In this document: one piece after another, positions 25,223 to 34,108 of the stretch | How the letters are laid out: each line of letters opens with the position of its first letter | Position numbering within the stretch: position 1 is the stretch's first letter | Source: Bacillaceae bacterium | GTDB taxonomy: Bacteria > Bacillota > Bacilli > Bacillales > Alkalibacillaceae | Assembly (NCBI GenBank): GCA_017656265.1 | Contig: JACDOD010000018.1 | Coordinates: 1 to 45,155 of the forward strand | Length of the DNA stretch: 45,155 nucleotides | Direction: 5' to 3' | Translations under genes and position numbers: made by a program | Notes under the pieces: model-generated | The model's database searches: none | The model's input: the letters and a program-made list of their open reading frames with translations, nothing else | What the model was told of the DNA's origin: nothing

Positions 25223-26041
25223 TTATCCCTCCATATCGGATTTATTTTCTATTTTCTGATCCCGCCGTTTTGTTAAAATCTGATACAGCTTCTCAGATAG
25301 TGGAAGTGCGATGAATATACTCACGTACAGACCTGTTGATAAGGACAGCAGGTTGCTTGCTCCGGCAAATGCAATAATATCATTTTCTAATTGCGGGAAG
25401 GCTGCAATAAGTGAACCGCTGGCAGCTGCCATCATACTTCCACTTCCAATTCCGGATGCCATGGCAAAGGACAGTGGGTGAAGGGGAGTGATGGTAGCCA
25501 GGAAACCTGAAATAAGACCCATAAAGATGGCTCCAAATACAGTTCCAAAAATGTAGACCGCCATGACCCCTCTACCTTCTGGGGAATTGAACCCATACTT
25601 GTCCATAATTAGGCCTACATTGGGCTCACGGGCTACAGAGTGCGTCATTCCGATGGTTTCTCGCTTTAATCCCAATAGGACGGCAATTGGAAGGGCGAAG
25701 AAAATGGTTCCCAGATTTCCGAGTTCTTGCAGCAATAGTGCTGGTCCTGCTTCTATGATTTGGGGGAGAGAAGGGCCGATGATGACCCCTATTTTAGCTA
25801 TTAATAACGTAACACCAAGGACGATCAATGGTTCGGCATTCTTAGACTGTTTTTCTTTGATAATGGGCGTGAAATATAAAATAAGACCAATGATCATGGC
25901 GTAAAGCATAGGCAGGAGCAGGATTACACCAGGACCTAAAGCAAATTTATGAGTTCCAATTCGTTCAGTTAACAGAACAATGAGTAACACAATTACATGC
26001 AGACGCCAGTCTTTCCAGATTTGTTTTTGGCTTTCGCTCAT
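25223..26041 (-). CDS. DUF3100 family membrane protein (putative carboxylate/metabolite transporter)
   Basis: The 272 residues show about seven to eight helices with Gly-rich loops (SGIGSGSMMAAASGSLIAAF; EPNVGLIMDKYG) and a charged tail. I recognise the DUF3100 pattern by its KDWRLHVIVLLIVLLTE start and the GPGVILLLPMLYA segment. Function is not established. Its position after two dehydrogenases and an amidohydrolase suggests uptake or export of the operon's substrate. ATG 26041 follows AAGGAGG. Confidence 0.72.
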   Translation of the reverse strand: MSESQKQIWKDWRLHVIVLLIVLLTERIGTHKFALGPGVILLLPMLYAMIIGLILYFTPIIKEKQSKNAEPLIVLGVTLLIAKIGVIIGPSLPQIIEAGPALLLQELGNLGTIFFALPIAVLLGLKRETIGMTHSVAREPNVGLIMDKYGFNSPEGRGVMAVYIFGTVFGAIFMGLISGFLATITPLHPLSFAMASGIGSGSMMAAASGSLIAAFPQLENDIIAFAGASNLLSLSTGLYVSIFIALPLSEKLYQILTKRRDQKIENKSDMEG

Positions 26042-26068
26042 CTGGATTCCTCCTTCATGAATAATAGT

Positions 26069-26974
26069 TTAGTGCTGATAAATTTTACAGGATGCCAGAT
26101 TTTCCAAAACTTCACTTACTCCGGATGTATCGAGTCCTCCTTTCCCCTGGTGGTTAGCTATATCATATAGAAGCTGAATGGTGGAACCAAGAAATGCAGG
26201 AATATTTTGTTCCTTTGTCAGGTTCATATAAAGCTGGATATCCTTTGTCATATGTTTCAGCAAAAATTTCACCTCGTCATGAGAGCCTTTCAGAATATTG
26301 GGGCCAAATATGGACAGTACCCGATTCTGGGCCGACCCCTTTTGCATCATGTCGGCAATTTTTTGAGCAGGAACACCGGATTTTGTACCTGTAAGTAAGG
26401 ATTCGCTCAGCAAAAGAACGATTCCAGCCACTACTAGATTGCAGCAGAGTTTGGTGGTCTGTCCTGCTCCTGCTTCACCTAGATAATCTATTTCTTTTCC
26501 CATGGCGTGAAGAACAGGTATTATGGCATTGAAATGGTCAGGATTGCCGCCTGCCATTATAGTCAGATTTCCTGAATCCGCCCCCTCGGGTCCGCCGCTA
26601 ACAGGACAGTCAAAAAAGAAAATTCCTTTTTCCTGAGCTTGCTTGTGCAGTTTTTTAGTGACCGTTACATCGGTTGTGCTCATATCTAATACATAGGATC
26701 CTTCTTTAAGATAGTGAAAGGCTCCATCTTTTTCCCGGGTGAGGGCATTCTCCACCAGTTCGGTTGTGGGAAGGGAGAGAATCAGGACCTCTGCCTGCCT
26801 CGCGATTGAAGGGACGTCCTTTTCAGGAACCCCTCCCATTTGTTCAGCTTCTTTTAATGCTTTTTCCTGAACATCATACACATGAACGCTATAACCATGA
26901 CGGGACAAATTTTTAACCATTCCCCTGCCCATAGCCCCGCACCCAATTACTCCAACATGTTTCACTGCCTTCAA
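26069..26974 (-). CDS. NAD(P)-dependent beta-hydroxyacid dehydrogenase (HIBADH family)
   Basis: The 301 residues have a Rossmann start VGVIGCGAMGRGMVKNL, the substrate motif DCPVSGGPEGADSGNLTIM near 120 and the catalytic lysine in GAGQTTKLCCN near 172. The family oxidises or reduces 3-hydroxyisobutyrate, tartronate semialdehyde or similar 3-hydroxyacids. The adjacent aldehyde dehydrogenase would take the semialdehyde product onward. TTG 26974 gives the best spacing to AAAGG; GTG 26977 is only 3 nt upstream and also possible. Confidence 0.85.
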   Translation of the reverse strand: MKAVKHVGVIGCGAMGRGMVKNLSRHGYSVHVYDVQEKALKEAEQMGGVPEKDVPSIARQAEVLILSLPTTELVENALTREKDGAFHYLKEGSYVLDMSTTDVTVTKKLHKQAQEKGIFFFDCPVSGGPEGADSGNLTIMAGGNPDHFNAIIPVLHAMGKEIDYLGEAGAGQTTKLCCNLVVAGIVLLLSESLLTGTKSGVPAQKIADMMQKGSAQNRVLSIFGPNILKGSHDEVKFLLKHMTKDIQLYMNLTKEQNIPAFLGSTIQLLYDIANHQGKGGLDTSGVSEVLENLASCKIYQH

Positions 26975-27046
26975 CACCGCCTTTAATGGTATGGACTTAG
27001 TATAAATTTTATATTCTGTTCTGGTTTCTTCAATGTGGGCCTAACC

Positions 27047-28498
27047 TTAAGGATTTACGTAAACGGTTTTGGTCTCGGTCCAAAACTCAAGGGCTGAACT
27101 TCCTTGTTCACGAGGACCAATGCTGGAACTTTTTTTGCCTCCAAATGGATATTGATTTTCAAAATGAGTGGAAGGCATGTTGACATGGGTTACACCGGAT
27201 TCAATGTTCCGGACAAAATGAAAAGCTTTCTTTAGATCATTGGTAAATATGGCGGAAGACAGACCAAAATCAATGTTATTTGCAATTTCAATGGCTTCTT
27301 CATAGGAATCTACTTCTATAATGCCAATGACAGGTCCGAATATTTCTTCCTGGGCGATGGACATGTCTGGTTTTACCTGACTGAATACGGTAGGAGCAAC
27401 AAAAAATCCTTTATCTTTCCCGTTATCCGTCAATCGTTTTCCGCCGTATTCCAGTTTGGCCCCCTGATCGATGGCCTCCTGAACGTAATGCAGATATTTA
27501 TTTAATTGGGATTCATCGATAACCGGACCATTATCAACACCAGGCTCAAATCCGTCGCCAATGACCAGTTTTTCAGCCCGTTCGACTAATTTTTCTGTTA
27601 CTTCTTTTGCAATGGATTTTGGGACAATCAGCCGGCTTGTCCCGGTGCAGCGCTGTCCATTGTCCAGAAAGCCGCTGATGACCACACTGTCGAGTGCTTG
27701 ATCAATATCGGCATCTTCTAAAATAATGGTTGGGTTTTTACCGCCCATCTCGGCCTGCATTCTTCCACCACGGTCGGTTACCCACTTTCCCAGCTGAACT
27801 CCAACATCTGTAGACCCAGTAAAGGATACCGCTTTAATTTCCGGGTTTTGACCAATTTCTTTTCCAACTACACTTCCAGGGCCGGTTATCATGTTTATGA
27901 CACCAGCAGGAACTCCTGATTGTTCAAACAGTTCCATAATTTTAACGCTAATTAGTGATGTATGGCTGGCGGGCTTAAAGATCACCGTATTTCCTGCCAG
28001 AATCGCCGGGGCAATTTTCCAGACCCCAATGCCCAGCGGAAAATTATAAGGAGCAATGACTCCAACGACACCCAGCGGCTCACGTACGGTGTAGCCTAGA
28101 ACATTGGTGTCAAAGGAAGGTACAGTTTCTCCAGTCAGTCTTGTTGCTTCCCCGCTGAATTGCTGCATAGCCTGAATCGTTTTTTTGACTTCACCTTTTG
28201 CCTCCCGAAGAGATTTCCCCACTTCTTTTGTAATCAATGAAGCCAATTCATCTTTTTGTTCTTCCAGAAGAGATATTAGTCGGAACAGAACTTCCCCTCT
28301 TTTTGGGGCAGGTGTAGTGGACCAGCCGGGAAATGCTTTTTTTGCAGCTTGAATGGCCATTTGGACATCCGTTGCTGTAGATTTTTGAAAATAACCAAGA
28401 ACTTCTTCTGTATTGGCGGGATTAATACTGGGATAAGTGTCTCCGGATAAAGACGGGACCCATGTTCCCCCGATGTAGTTATAATAAGTTTGCGTCAT
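27047..28498 (-). CDS. Aldehyde (semialdehyde) dehydrogenase
   Basis: The 483-residue NAD(P)-dependent ALDH has APYNFPLG near 150, FTGSTDVG near 225, the general base in AEMGGKNP near 250, catalytic Cys in NGQRCTGTSR (about Cys284) and EEIFGPV near 385. It is closest in style to 2,5-dioxovalerate (alpha-ketoglutarate semialdehyde) dehydrogenase YcbD and to benzaldehyde-type enzymes; exact substrate is unknown. It lies 3 bp after the amidohydrolase gene. No CoA-acylating features are seen. Confidence 0.87.
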   Translation of the reverse strand: MTQTYYNYIGGTWVPSLSGDTYPSINPANTEEVLGYFQKSTATDVQMAIQAAKKAFPGWSTTPAPKRGEVLFRLISLLEEQKDELASLITKEVGKSLREAKGEVKKTIQAMQQFSGEATRLTGETVPSFDTNVLGYTVREPLGVVGVIAPYNFPLGIGVWKIAPAILAGNTVIFKPASHTSLISVKIMELFEQSGVPAGVINMITGPGSVVGKEIGQNPEIKAVSFTGSTDVGVQLGKWVTDRGGRMQAEMGGKNPTIILEDADIDQALDSVVISGFLDNGQRCTGTSRLIVPKSIAKEVTEKLVERAEKLVIGDGFEPGVDNGPVIDESQLNKYLHYVQEAIDQGAKLEYGGKRLTDNGKDKGFFVAPTVFSQVKPDMSIAQEEIFGPVIGIIEVDSYEEAIEIANNIDFGLSSAIFTNDLKKAFHFVRNIESGVTHVNMPSTHFENQYPFGGKKSSSIGPREQGSSALEFWTETKTVYVNP

Positions 28499-28501
28499 GG
28501 T

Positions 28502-29701
28502 TTACTCTCCTTTCTCTTTTGTTTGAAAGTGTTTAAGGGACTTAAGCAATATTTCAACCACCAGGTTTACAGTTGATGGAATTAGATCATCATTTACCAA
28601 AAAAGCCGGGTCATGCCATGGTTTATCAATACCTTTTTCTGAATCACCGGTTCCTACCCAGAAGTAGCAGCCCGGGATATGTTCCTGATATAGGGAGAAG
28701 TCCTCACCTCCCATGGTAGGTTCCGGTGTCACGACAGCGTCTTTTCCCAGTACGGATTGGGTAGCTTCACGCACAATTGAGGTCATTACAGGATCATTTT
28801 GGATAGCTGGGACTTGCGGGATGATTTCAGCCTTAGCTTCAGCTCCGTATCCTTCTGCAATCTCCGTGGTAATTCTTTGAATCAGCTCTGGCAATTGCTT
28901 TCGGACGTTTGGACTAAAACTTCGAATCGTTCCCCATAACTCGGCGGAACCTGCGATTACGTTGTGCGCTGATCCGGAGTGGAAGGAACCGATGGTAATG
29001 ACCACTGGTTCAAAGGGATCGATATTTCGGCTGACCGCGGTCTGCAGGCCCATCACGACAGCGGAACCTGCCACCACTGCGTCAATATTTTGATGCGGAA
29101 TAGCTCCATGACCGCTTTTTCCACGGATTGTAATATGCAGCGTATCTACAGCTGCCATCAAGTGGTGTTCTGTGATGCCGACTTTACCTGCAGGAATGGC
29201 TGGCTGATTATGAAGGCCAAAAATCCCCTTAATCTTTCCGTCTTGAAACAGGCCGCTATCAATTAAAGTTTTGGCTCCTTGAGTGGTTTCTTCTGCCGGC
29301 TGAAAAATAAACCGGACATTTCCTGCAAATTGATCACGGATTTGCGAGAATACCATTGCAGCACCTAGTGCAATGGTCGTATGCCAGTCATGACCGCATC
29401 CGTGGAAAACGCTTTCATTTTTAGAGGAAAAGGGAAGTCCAGTTTGTTCTTGTATGGGAAGAGCGTCGATGTCTGCCCGAAAAGCTACAGTCGGCCCCTG
29501 TTTTTTTCCCGATATTTCAGCTACTGTTCCTGTTTTCGTGTTAATGGGAATAATCGTGCATCCAGCTTCAGAAAGCCATTGTTTGATACGTCTGGTGGTT
29601 TCATATTCTTGTTCACTGATCTCTGGATATTGATGAAGTTCTTTTCGAATTTCTATTAACTTATCGTTTAACTGCTTTGTAATGGAAGAAATGTTTTTCA
29701 C
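28502..29701 (-). CDS. M20 family amidohydrolase
   Basis: The 399-residue metallo-amidohydrolase is of the hippurate/N-acyl-amino-acid hydrolase type. It shows RADIDALPIQE near 75, the metal cysteine and histidine in HGCGHDWHTT near 100, QPAEE near 136, and GGEDFSLY near 340. The family cleaves N-acyl or indole-acetyl amino acids and similar amides. It starts at GTG 29701 with AAAGGAG at 7 nt and is the first gene of the operon. The true substrate probably sets the operon's role. Confidence 0.88.
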   Translation of the reverse strand: MKNISSITKQLNDKLIEIRKELHQYPEISEQEYETTRRIKQWLSEAGCTIIPINTKTGTVAEISGKKQGPTVAFRADIDALPIQEQTGLPFSSKNESVFHGCGHDWHTTIALGAAMVFSQIRDQFAGNVRFIFQPAEETTQGAKTLIDSGLFQDGKIKGIFGLHNQPAIPAGKVGITEHHLMAAVDTLHITIRGKSGHGAIPHQNIDAVVAGSAVVMGLQTAVSRNIDPFEPVVITIGSFHSGSAHNVIAGSAELWGTIRSFSPNVRKQLPELIQRITTEIAEGYGAEAKAEIIPQVPAIQNDPVMTSIVREATQSVLGKDAVVTPEPTMGGEDFSLYQEHIPGCYFWVGTGDSEKGIDKPWHDPAFLVNDDLIPSTVNLVVEILLKSLKHFQTKEKGE

Positions 29702-29765
29702 GGTTCATCTCCTTTGTCCAAGTGTTGTTAATAAAAATAATAATATTCTGACAAATAAAAATAAA

Positions 29766-29811
29766 TGTGGAGAACCACAAAAATAAACGTTACTTATTGT
29801 GGTACTCCACA
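29766..29811. promoter_or_regulatory. Tandem operator-like palindromes TGTGG-N4-CCACA
   Basis: TGTGGAGAACCACA (29766-29779) and TGTGGTACTCCACA (29798-29811) share the same palindromic form, centres 32 bp apart, about three helical turns. They lie between the regulator's 3' end (one site overlaps its last codons) and the M20 start, 65-110 bp upstream. This fits an activator binding two sites. The two also form a 15-nt hairpin with one mismatch followed by T-rich sequence on the - strand, so a terminator role is an alternative. Confidence 0.5.
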
Positions 29812-31415
29812 CATATTTTGTATGCCACGACCAGATCAATCCAGTCTGACTCGTGATTTAGAGAAATGTTTAGGATTTGTTCTATTTTCTTTAAACGATT
29901 ATAAAGGGTATTGGGGTGAATGTGCATACGTTCAGCGGTCAGTTTATGATTTTTGTTCGTTTCTATTAAATTACCAAGGGTTTCAAATAGTTCGGGGCCT
30001 TGCTTGAGAAGTTTCCCCATTTTATCTTCAACAAAGTACTTTAAGGTGGATTGGTCCAGTTTGTGAAGGAGTCTTTCAAGCCCTAGCCTGGAATATTCGA
30101 TTACCTTTTTATGTTGAACCGTTTTACCGTATTGAATGGCATTCAGAGCTTCCCGATAGGATACATTAAGCTGACTGATGGGAACCTTTCTTCCAATCCC
30201 GTAAATCATATCTATTTGATGCCCCCACTGTTTATCAATGACATCGGCTATTCTGACAACTACACGTTCACTCTGGATAATAGGTATGATTAACACTGTC
30301 TGAAAAGCTCTGGTAAAGACAAGGCAGTGCTCGCAAATCGAATGACTTATGGATTCAATGGAACGGACAAACCATTCTTTATCCTTGATATGACTGGTTT
30401 CCCATAGGGGGCCATCTCTTCCCTGGATGACCATGCATGCCATGTCCCATTCCGTTTTCCAGTTCATATGTTCTAGGATCTGGTTTAACTCTGAAGAAGG
30501 CACTCCTTCCAGAATCTGGTTAAATATTTCTTCCCGAAAATGCAACTCCTTTTCGTACAGTGCGTTGATTTTAACTAGTTCTAAAGCCAATGCAGTAGTA
30601 GCATGCTCAACGGCAACCTGCTCTAGTGCGGATAACTCAGAGAAATCCTTCCCCAGCTGTAAATAACCAAGAATCTCATTTCTTCTCGCGATGGGGTATA
30701 AATTTTGATCGTCTTCTTTTTGATTCTTAAATTCTACTCGGGAGTTGATAATATTGGATAAAACAGATGTTATCTGGTCAATGCTCCCGCCATCAAGGAT
30801 GACCTGTGTAAACTTCTTATGAATCTCCAGGGAGTGTTCCAGTTGGTTATTTTTCGTTTTTAAGATTTGATAGAGGTTGGAATTTTCAATGGCAATAGCA
30901 CTCTGATCAGCAATTACTTCAATTACCTTCATATCGTCATAAGTAAATACTCCATCATTTTCAAAATTGTCTACAACCAGAACCCCTAAACATTTATCTT
31001 TATAAATTAATGGAACACAGAATGCACTTCTAATTTTCCGTCGGTATACTCCTTCAAAATAGTACTGATAATTTTCTTCAGACATGGAAGACATACATTT
31101 TTGAATTTCTTCTTCATGGGCAAACAGCTGAGATTTTTGATCTGAAAAAACTTTTCCTGTGAGTGATTCTTCAGGCTTGAAAGCAATGTTTCTCATAGCA
31201 TCAATATTAATACCGACTCCATCAGCAATTTTTAATGTGTTATCTTCAGGATCATACAGATAAAGGATAACGGTATCGGAAACTTCAATTAACTTCTCAG
31301 CTGCTTCCACCAGGTTTCTGAGTATCCTTTCTATATCAAGTGAGCTGGTCAGTATTTTATTAATTTCTAATAGCTTTAAAACTTTTGTTTGGTTTTGGAG
31401 GGAATATCCTGACAT
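29790..31415 (-). CDS. GAF-domain regulator with PucR/CdaR-type C-terminal HTH
   Basis: The 541 residues have an N-terminal GAF sensor domain (about 20-185; SAFCVPLIYKDKCLGVLVVD near 131-150), a helical linker (about 187-215), a middle PucR-like GGDEF-related region, and a C-terminal HTH_30 domain (TAERMHIHPNTLYNRLKKIEQIL near 504-526). Such regulators sense a small molecule and usually activate a neighbouring catabolic operon. It is transcribed toward that operon, 88 bp upstream. ATG 31415 is used. An extended -10 (TGGTATATT) lies upstream on the - strand. Confidence 0.85.
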   Translation of the reverse strand: MSGYSLQNQTKVLKLLEINKILTSSLDIERILRNLVEAAEKLIEVSDTVILYLYDPEDNTLKIADGVGINIDAMRNIAFKPEESLTGKVFSDQKSQLFAHEEEIQKCMSSMSEENYQYYFEGVYRRKIRSAFCVPLIYKDKCLGVLVVDNFENDGVFTYDDMKVIEVIADQSAIAIENSNLYQILKTKNNQLEHSLEIHKKFTQVILDGGSIDQITSVLSNIINSRVEFKNQKEDDQNLYPIARRNEILGYLQLGKDFSELSALEQVAVEHATTALALELVKINALYEKELHFREEIFNQILEGVPSSELNQILEHMNWKTEWDMACMVIQGRDGPLWETSHIKDKEWFVRSIESISHSICEHCLVFTRAFQTVLIIPIIQSERVVVRIADVIDKQWGHQIDMIYGIGRKVPISQLNVSYREALNAIQYGKTVQHKKVIEYSRLGLERLLHKLDQSTLKYFVEDKMGKLLKQGPELFETLGNLIETNKNHKLTAERMHIHPNTLYNRLKKIEQILNISLNHESDWIDLVVAYKICVEYHNK

Positions 31416-31867
31416 GTAAGCACCACCTTCTAAAGACGTCTATCTGGGGTTATAAAGAATATACCATAATTATGTGGAATTTTGGTGGGAACTGGGGAAG
31501 GGGTGTTACATGGGGATATTGGTGATATGGGCTCAGTTTTTGCTAATTTTCTAGAATATCATAGTGGTATTCATCCATGATGCCGGAAAATCGGCTCGTA
31601 TATCGAGATGAATCTTGTGACGGGGTCATGGCAAGGTCAAAGCGGCGTATGTGATTGTGGAGGATATGGAAGCGGGGCTGCTTTGAAGTGGAAGAGTAAG
31701 GAAGGGCTATCTCAAATTCATCTTTGAGATAACCCCGTTTAATTATCCTCAGGAAAGACGAATATTATGAATCACGGACAGGATGTGCTGAAAAACCTGG
31801 AGTTGCTTATTCTCCATGAGTTAGATCCCGATATTTGCTCGTGAAAGACGATAATCCAGAGGTGTAT
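31416..31867. other. Intergenic region with hairpin before tandem array
   Basis: No convincing gene. A strong hairpin, TATCTCAAA (31708-31716) with TTTGAGATA (31723-31731) extended by GGG/CCC, resembles terminators of Bacillales insertion sequences but lacks a clear T tract. A 24-codon frame at about 31580 has no ribosome site. The last bases hold degenerate copies of the following tandem repeat (GATATTTG at 31849, GATAATCC near 31850). Confidence 0.45.
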
Positions 31868-32245
31868 CCTGATATCTCGCATGTGAGTCCTGATATTTCG
31901 CGCGTAAGCCCTGATATATCGCGTGTGAGTCCTGATATTTCGTGTGTGAGTCCTGATATTTCGCGCGTGAGTCCTGATATTTCGCGCGTGAGTCCTGATA
32001 TTTCGCGTGTGAGCCCTGATATTTTGTGTGTGAACTCTGATATCTCGCGTGTGAGTCCTGATATTTCGCAGGTGAGCTCTGATATCTCGTGTGTGAGTCC
32101 TGATATTTCGCGCGTGGGCTCTGATATTTTGCGTGTGAGCTCTGATATCTCGTGTGTGAGCCCTGATATTTTGTGTGTGAGCTCTGAAATATCGTGGGTG
32201 AGTCCTGATATCTCGCCCGTGAACCCTGATATCCAGGCTGCGAAA
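31868..32245. repeat. 21-bp tandem array, 18 units
   Basis: Units of the form CTGATATTTCGCGCGTGAG plus two more bases repeat 18 times with no insertions or deletions; the GAT core falls every 21 bp from 31871 to 32228. Units vary at single bases (TTT/ATC, CGCG/CGTG/TGTG, AGTC/AGCC/AGCT). The array is open on both strands: a + frame gives PDISRVS heptads, a - frame gives KYQDSHA-type heptads. There is no signal peptide and no ribosome site, and substitutions are not biased to silent sites, so I favour a non-coding minisatellite. A translated repeat protein is possible. Confidence 0.85.
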
Positions 32246-32343
32246 TCCTCATATCATTGTTCACACATCCTAATTCCAGCTCTGTAAATTCCGATTTTCC
32301 GACCTGCACCCATGAGTCTTCAATATAATGATTCGCCTAGTAA

Positions 32344-32372
32344 GACTCTGACTCATAATTTTTTGCTATAAT
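32344..32372 (+). promoter_or_regulatory. pepT promoter, extended -10
   Basis: TGCTATAAT (32364-32372) is an extended -10 with a perfect hexamer, 33 bp before the start codon. The -35 region (GACTCT) is poor. Confidence 0.55.
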
Positions 32373-32405
32373 AAACTCAACTACATAAAAAGCAGGTGAT
32401 ATACG

Positions 32406-33641
32406 ATGAAACAAGATTTAATAAACAGATTAATTTCGTACGCAAAAGTAGATACTCAATCCGATCCTAACAATAAAGCATGCCCGTCATCTGAAGGTCA
32501 GTGGAATTTGGCCCGGATGCTTGTGGACGAACTGAAGTCGATCGGTATGCAGGATGTGACCATTGATGATCATTGTTATGTGATGGCGACTCTTCCCGCT
32601 AACACGGACAAAGACATTCCGACAATCGGCTTTTTGGCTCATCTGGATACGGCGACAGATTTTACCGGGAAGAACGTCAATCCTCAAATTGTCGAAAGTT
32701 ATGATGGAAACGATATTGTTTTGAATGAAGAACGCCAGGTGATCCTGTCACCGAATGACTTCCCGGCCCTTGCAAATTATAAAGGGCATACGCTCATTAC
32801 AACCGATGGGACAACCCTTCTCGGCGCTGACAACAAAGCGGGTATTGCGGAGATTATGACCGCAATGGAATACTTGATTCAGCACCCGGAGATTGAGCAT
32901 GGAACGATTCGTGTTGCGTTTACGCCGGACGAAGAAATCGGACGAGGTCCGCACAAATTTGATGTGGATGCATTCGGCGCAGATTATGCGTATACGGTTG
33001 ACGGCGGTCCTCTGGGCGAACTCCAGTTTGAAAGCTTCAACGCCGCGATGGCCACGGTGACTATTAAAGGATCAAACGTCCACCCGGGCACGGCCAAAGG
33101 GAAAATGGTGAATTCCATTAAAATCGGGATGGAGTTGAACGGCCAGCTTCCAGCTGAAGAAGCGCCGGAATATACAGAAGGGTATGAAGGCTTCTTCCAT
33201 CTTCTGTCTTTTGAAGGGGATGTAGAAGAAACGAAACTTCAGTACATCATCCGCGATCACGACAGAGACAAATTCAATGAGAAAAAAGCCTTGCTGGAAC
33301 AGGCTGTCGCCTCATTGCAGGAAAAGTATGGCCATCAGCGAATTGAGCTGGACATGAACGATCAATATTACAACATGAAAGAAAAAATCGAACCTGTCTT
33401 TCATATTGTGGAGATTGCGAAACAGGCGATGGAATCCCTTGATATTCAGCCGGACATCAAACCAATCCGCGGCGGTACTGATGGATCCCAGCTTTCTTAC
33501 ATGGGACTCCCGACACCGAACATTTTTACCGGCGGCGAAAACTTCCACGGGAAGTTTGAATTCATTTCCGCCGATGTCATGGTCAAAGCTGCTCAGGTGA
33601 TTGTGGAGATAGTGAAAGGGTTTGAGCAGAGAGGGGAATGA
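32406..33641 (+). CDS. pepT: Peptidase T (tripeptide aminopeptidase)
   Basis: The 411-residue M20B zinc peptidase removes the N-terminal residue of tripeptides in the cytoplasm. Visible motifs are [10 protein letters not shown] at the start, HLDTATDF near 78 (metal His and Asp), LLGADNKAG near 139 (bridging Asp), TPDEEIGRG near 172 (catalytic and metal Glu), VDGGPLGE near 196 and [12 protein letters not shown] near 378 (last metal His). The length is normal. The start follows AGCAGGTGAT. It stands alone between the tandem array and its own terminator. Confidence 0.95.
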   Translation: MKQDLINRLISYAKVDTQSDPNNKACPSSEGQWNLARMLVDELKSIGMQDVTIDDHCYVMATLPANTDKDIPTIGFLAHLDTATDFTGKNVNPQIVESYDGNDIVLNEERQVILSPNDFPALANYKGHTLITTDGTTLLGADNKAGIAEIMTAMEYLIQHPEIEHGTIRVAFTPDEEIGRGPHKFDVDAFGADYAYTVDGGPLGELQFESFNAAMATVTIKGSNVHPGTAKGKMVNSIKIGMELNGQLPAEEAPEYTEGYEGFFHLLSFEGDVEETKLQYIIRDHDRDKFNEKKALLEQAVASLQEKYGHQRIELDMNDQYYNMKEKIEPVFHIVEIAKQAMESLDIQPDIKPIRGGTDGSQLSYMGLPTPNIFTGGENFHGKFEFISADVMVKAAQVIVEIVKGFEQRGE

Positions 33642-33711
33642 TGGAAGGATTCTGTCAGTAACGTCCAGGGGCCAGCACGGAACTGCCCCCCAATAGAATA
33701 AAGTTATTTTT

Positions 33712-33740
33712 GGGTCACACCTTTGTGTGGCTCTTTTTTT
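33712..33740 (+). terminator. Terminator after pepT
   Basis: GGGTCACAC (33712-33720) pairs with GTGTGGCTC (33725-33733) over a CTTT loop, followed by seven T. Confidence 0.85.
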
Positions 33741-33751
33741 GTTGGATAAGT

Positions 33752-33763
33752 GTTATGCATAAC
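33752..33763. promoter_or_regulatory. 12-bp perfect palindrome
   Basis: GTTATGCATAAC is a perfect palindrome between the pepT terminator and the cre-like site. It may be an operator of the lost regulator described below. Confidence 0.3.
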
Positions 33764-33785
33764 CTTTCTATTTTTTTATTAAATA

Positions 33786-33799
33786 TGAAACTGGTTACA
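33786..33799. promoter_or_regulatory. cre-like / LacI-type operator
   Basis: TGAAACTGGTTACA matches the cre consensus TGWAANCGNTNWCA at 13 of 14 positions, with the central C replaced by T. It precedes a possible LacI-family remnant and could be that regulator's own operator or a weak CcpA site. Confidence 0.4.
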
Positions 33800-33820
33800 C
33801 AAATGATAAGGAGAATACAA

Positions 33821-33856
33821 ATGACGACCATTCGAGATGTAGAAAAAAGCAAATGA
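33821..33856 (+). pseudogene. Possible remnant of a LacI-family regulator start
   Basis: After a good ribosome site (AAGGAG) an ATG reads MTTIRDVEKSK and stops. LacI/CcpA-family regulators typically begin with (T/A)TI(R/K)DVAKKAGVS, so the first seven residues match and the rest has decayed or been deleted. The downstream 250 bp show no further LacI sequence. Eleven codons are too few for certainty; a short leader peptide is the alternative. Confidence 0.4.
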
Positions 33857-33902
33857 GCATACGTGTTTATTTTTTTTCATGAATCCGTGTAAGAAATCGC
33901 AA

Positions 33903-33941
33903 TGAAAGCGCATTCATAAATCAGACGCTTTTCTTTAAAAT
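33903..33941 (+). promoter_or_regulatory. PTS operon promoter with overlapping cre site
   Basis: TGAAAGCGCATTCA (33903-33916), with its AA and TA flanks, fits WWTGNAARCGNWWWCAWW fully. The -10 TAAAAT (33936-33941) lies 17 bp from TTCATA (33913-33918), so cre covers the -35. CcpA binding there should block transcription when preferred sugars are present. Spacing and surrounding bases match the regulator promoter at 36335-36373. Confidence 0.75.
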
Positions 33942-34108
33942 AGGGGTAAGCCTTGAGATCAAAAGTTTTCTAAAAAATCTAGTTAATAGATGCTGTTCCG
34001 TTCAGGTGGAAGATTGTATTGGAAATCCTGGCCAGGATAACAGCTGAAAATATCGGAGCGAAGGCGTCTCAACAAGGAAGGATTAGAGCAGAGAAGGAGG
34101 TCATAGCA

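Noticed and set aside
31868-32245. CRISPR array
   Set aside because: The repeats are directly adjacent, 21 bp with no unique spacers, and no cas gene is nearby.
34019-34108. N-terminal extension of the PTS EIIA
   Set aside because: The TTG at 34019 has a fair ribosome site, but the extension has no counterpart in the family, and TTG 34109 has a better site and gives the normal length.
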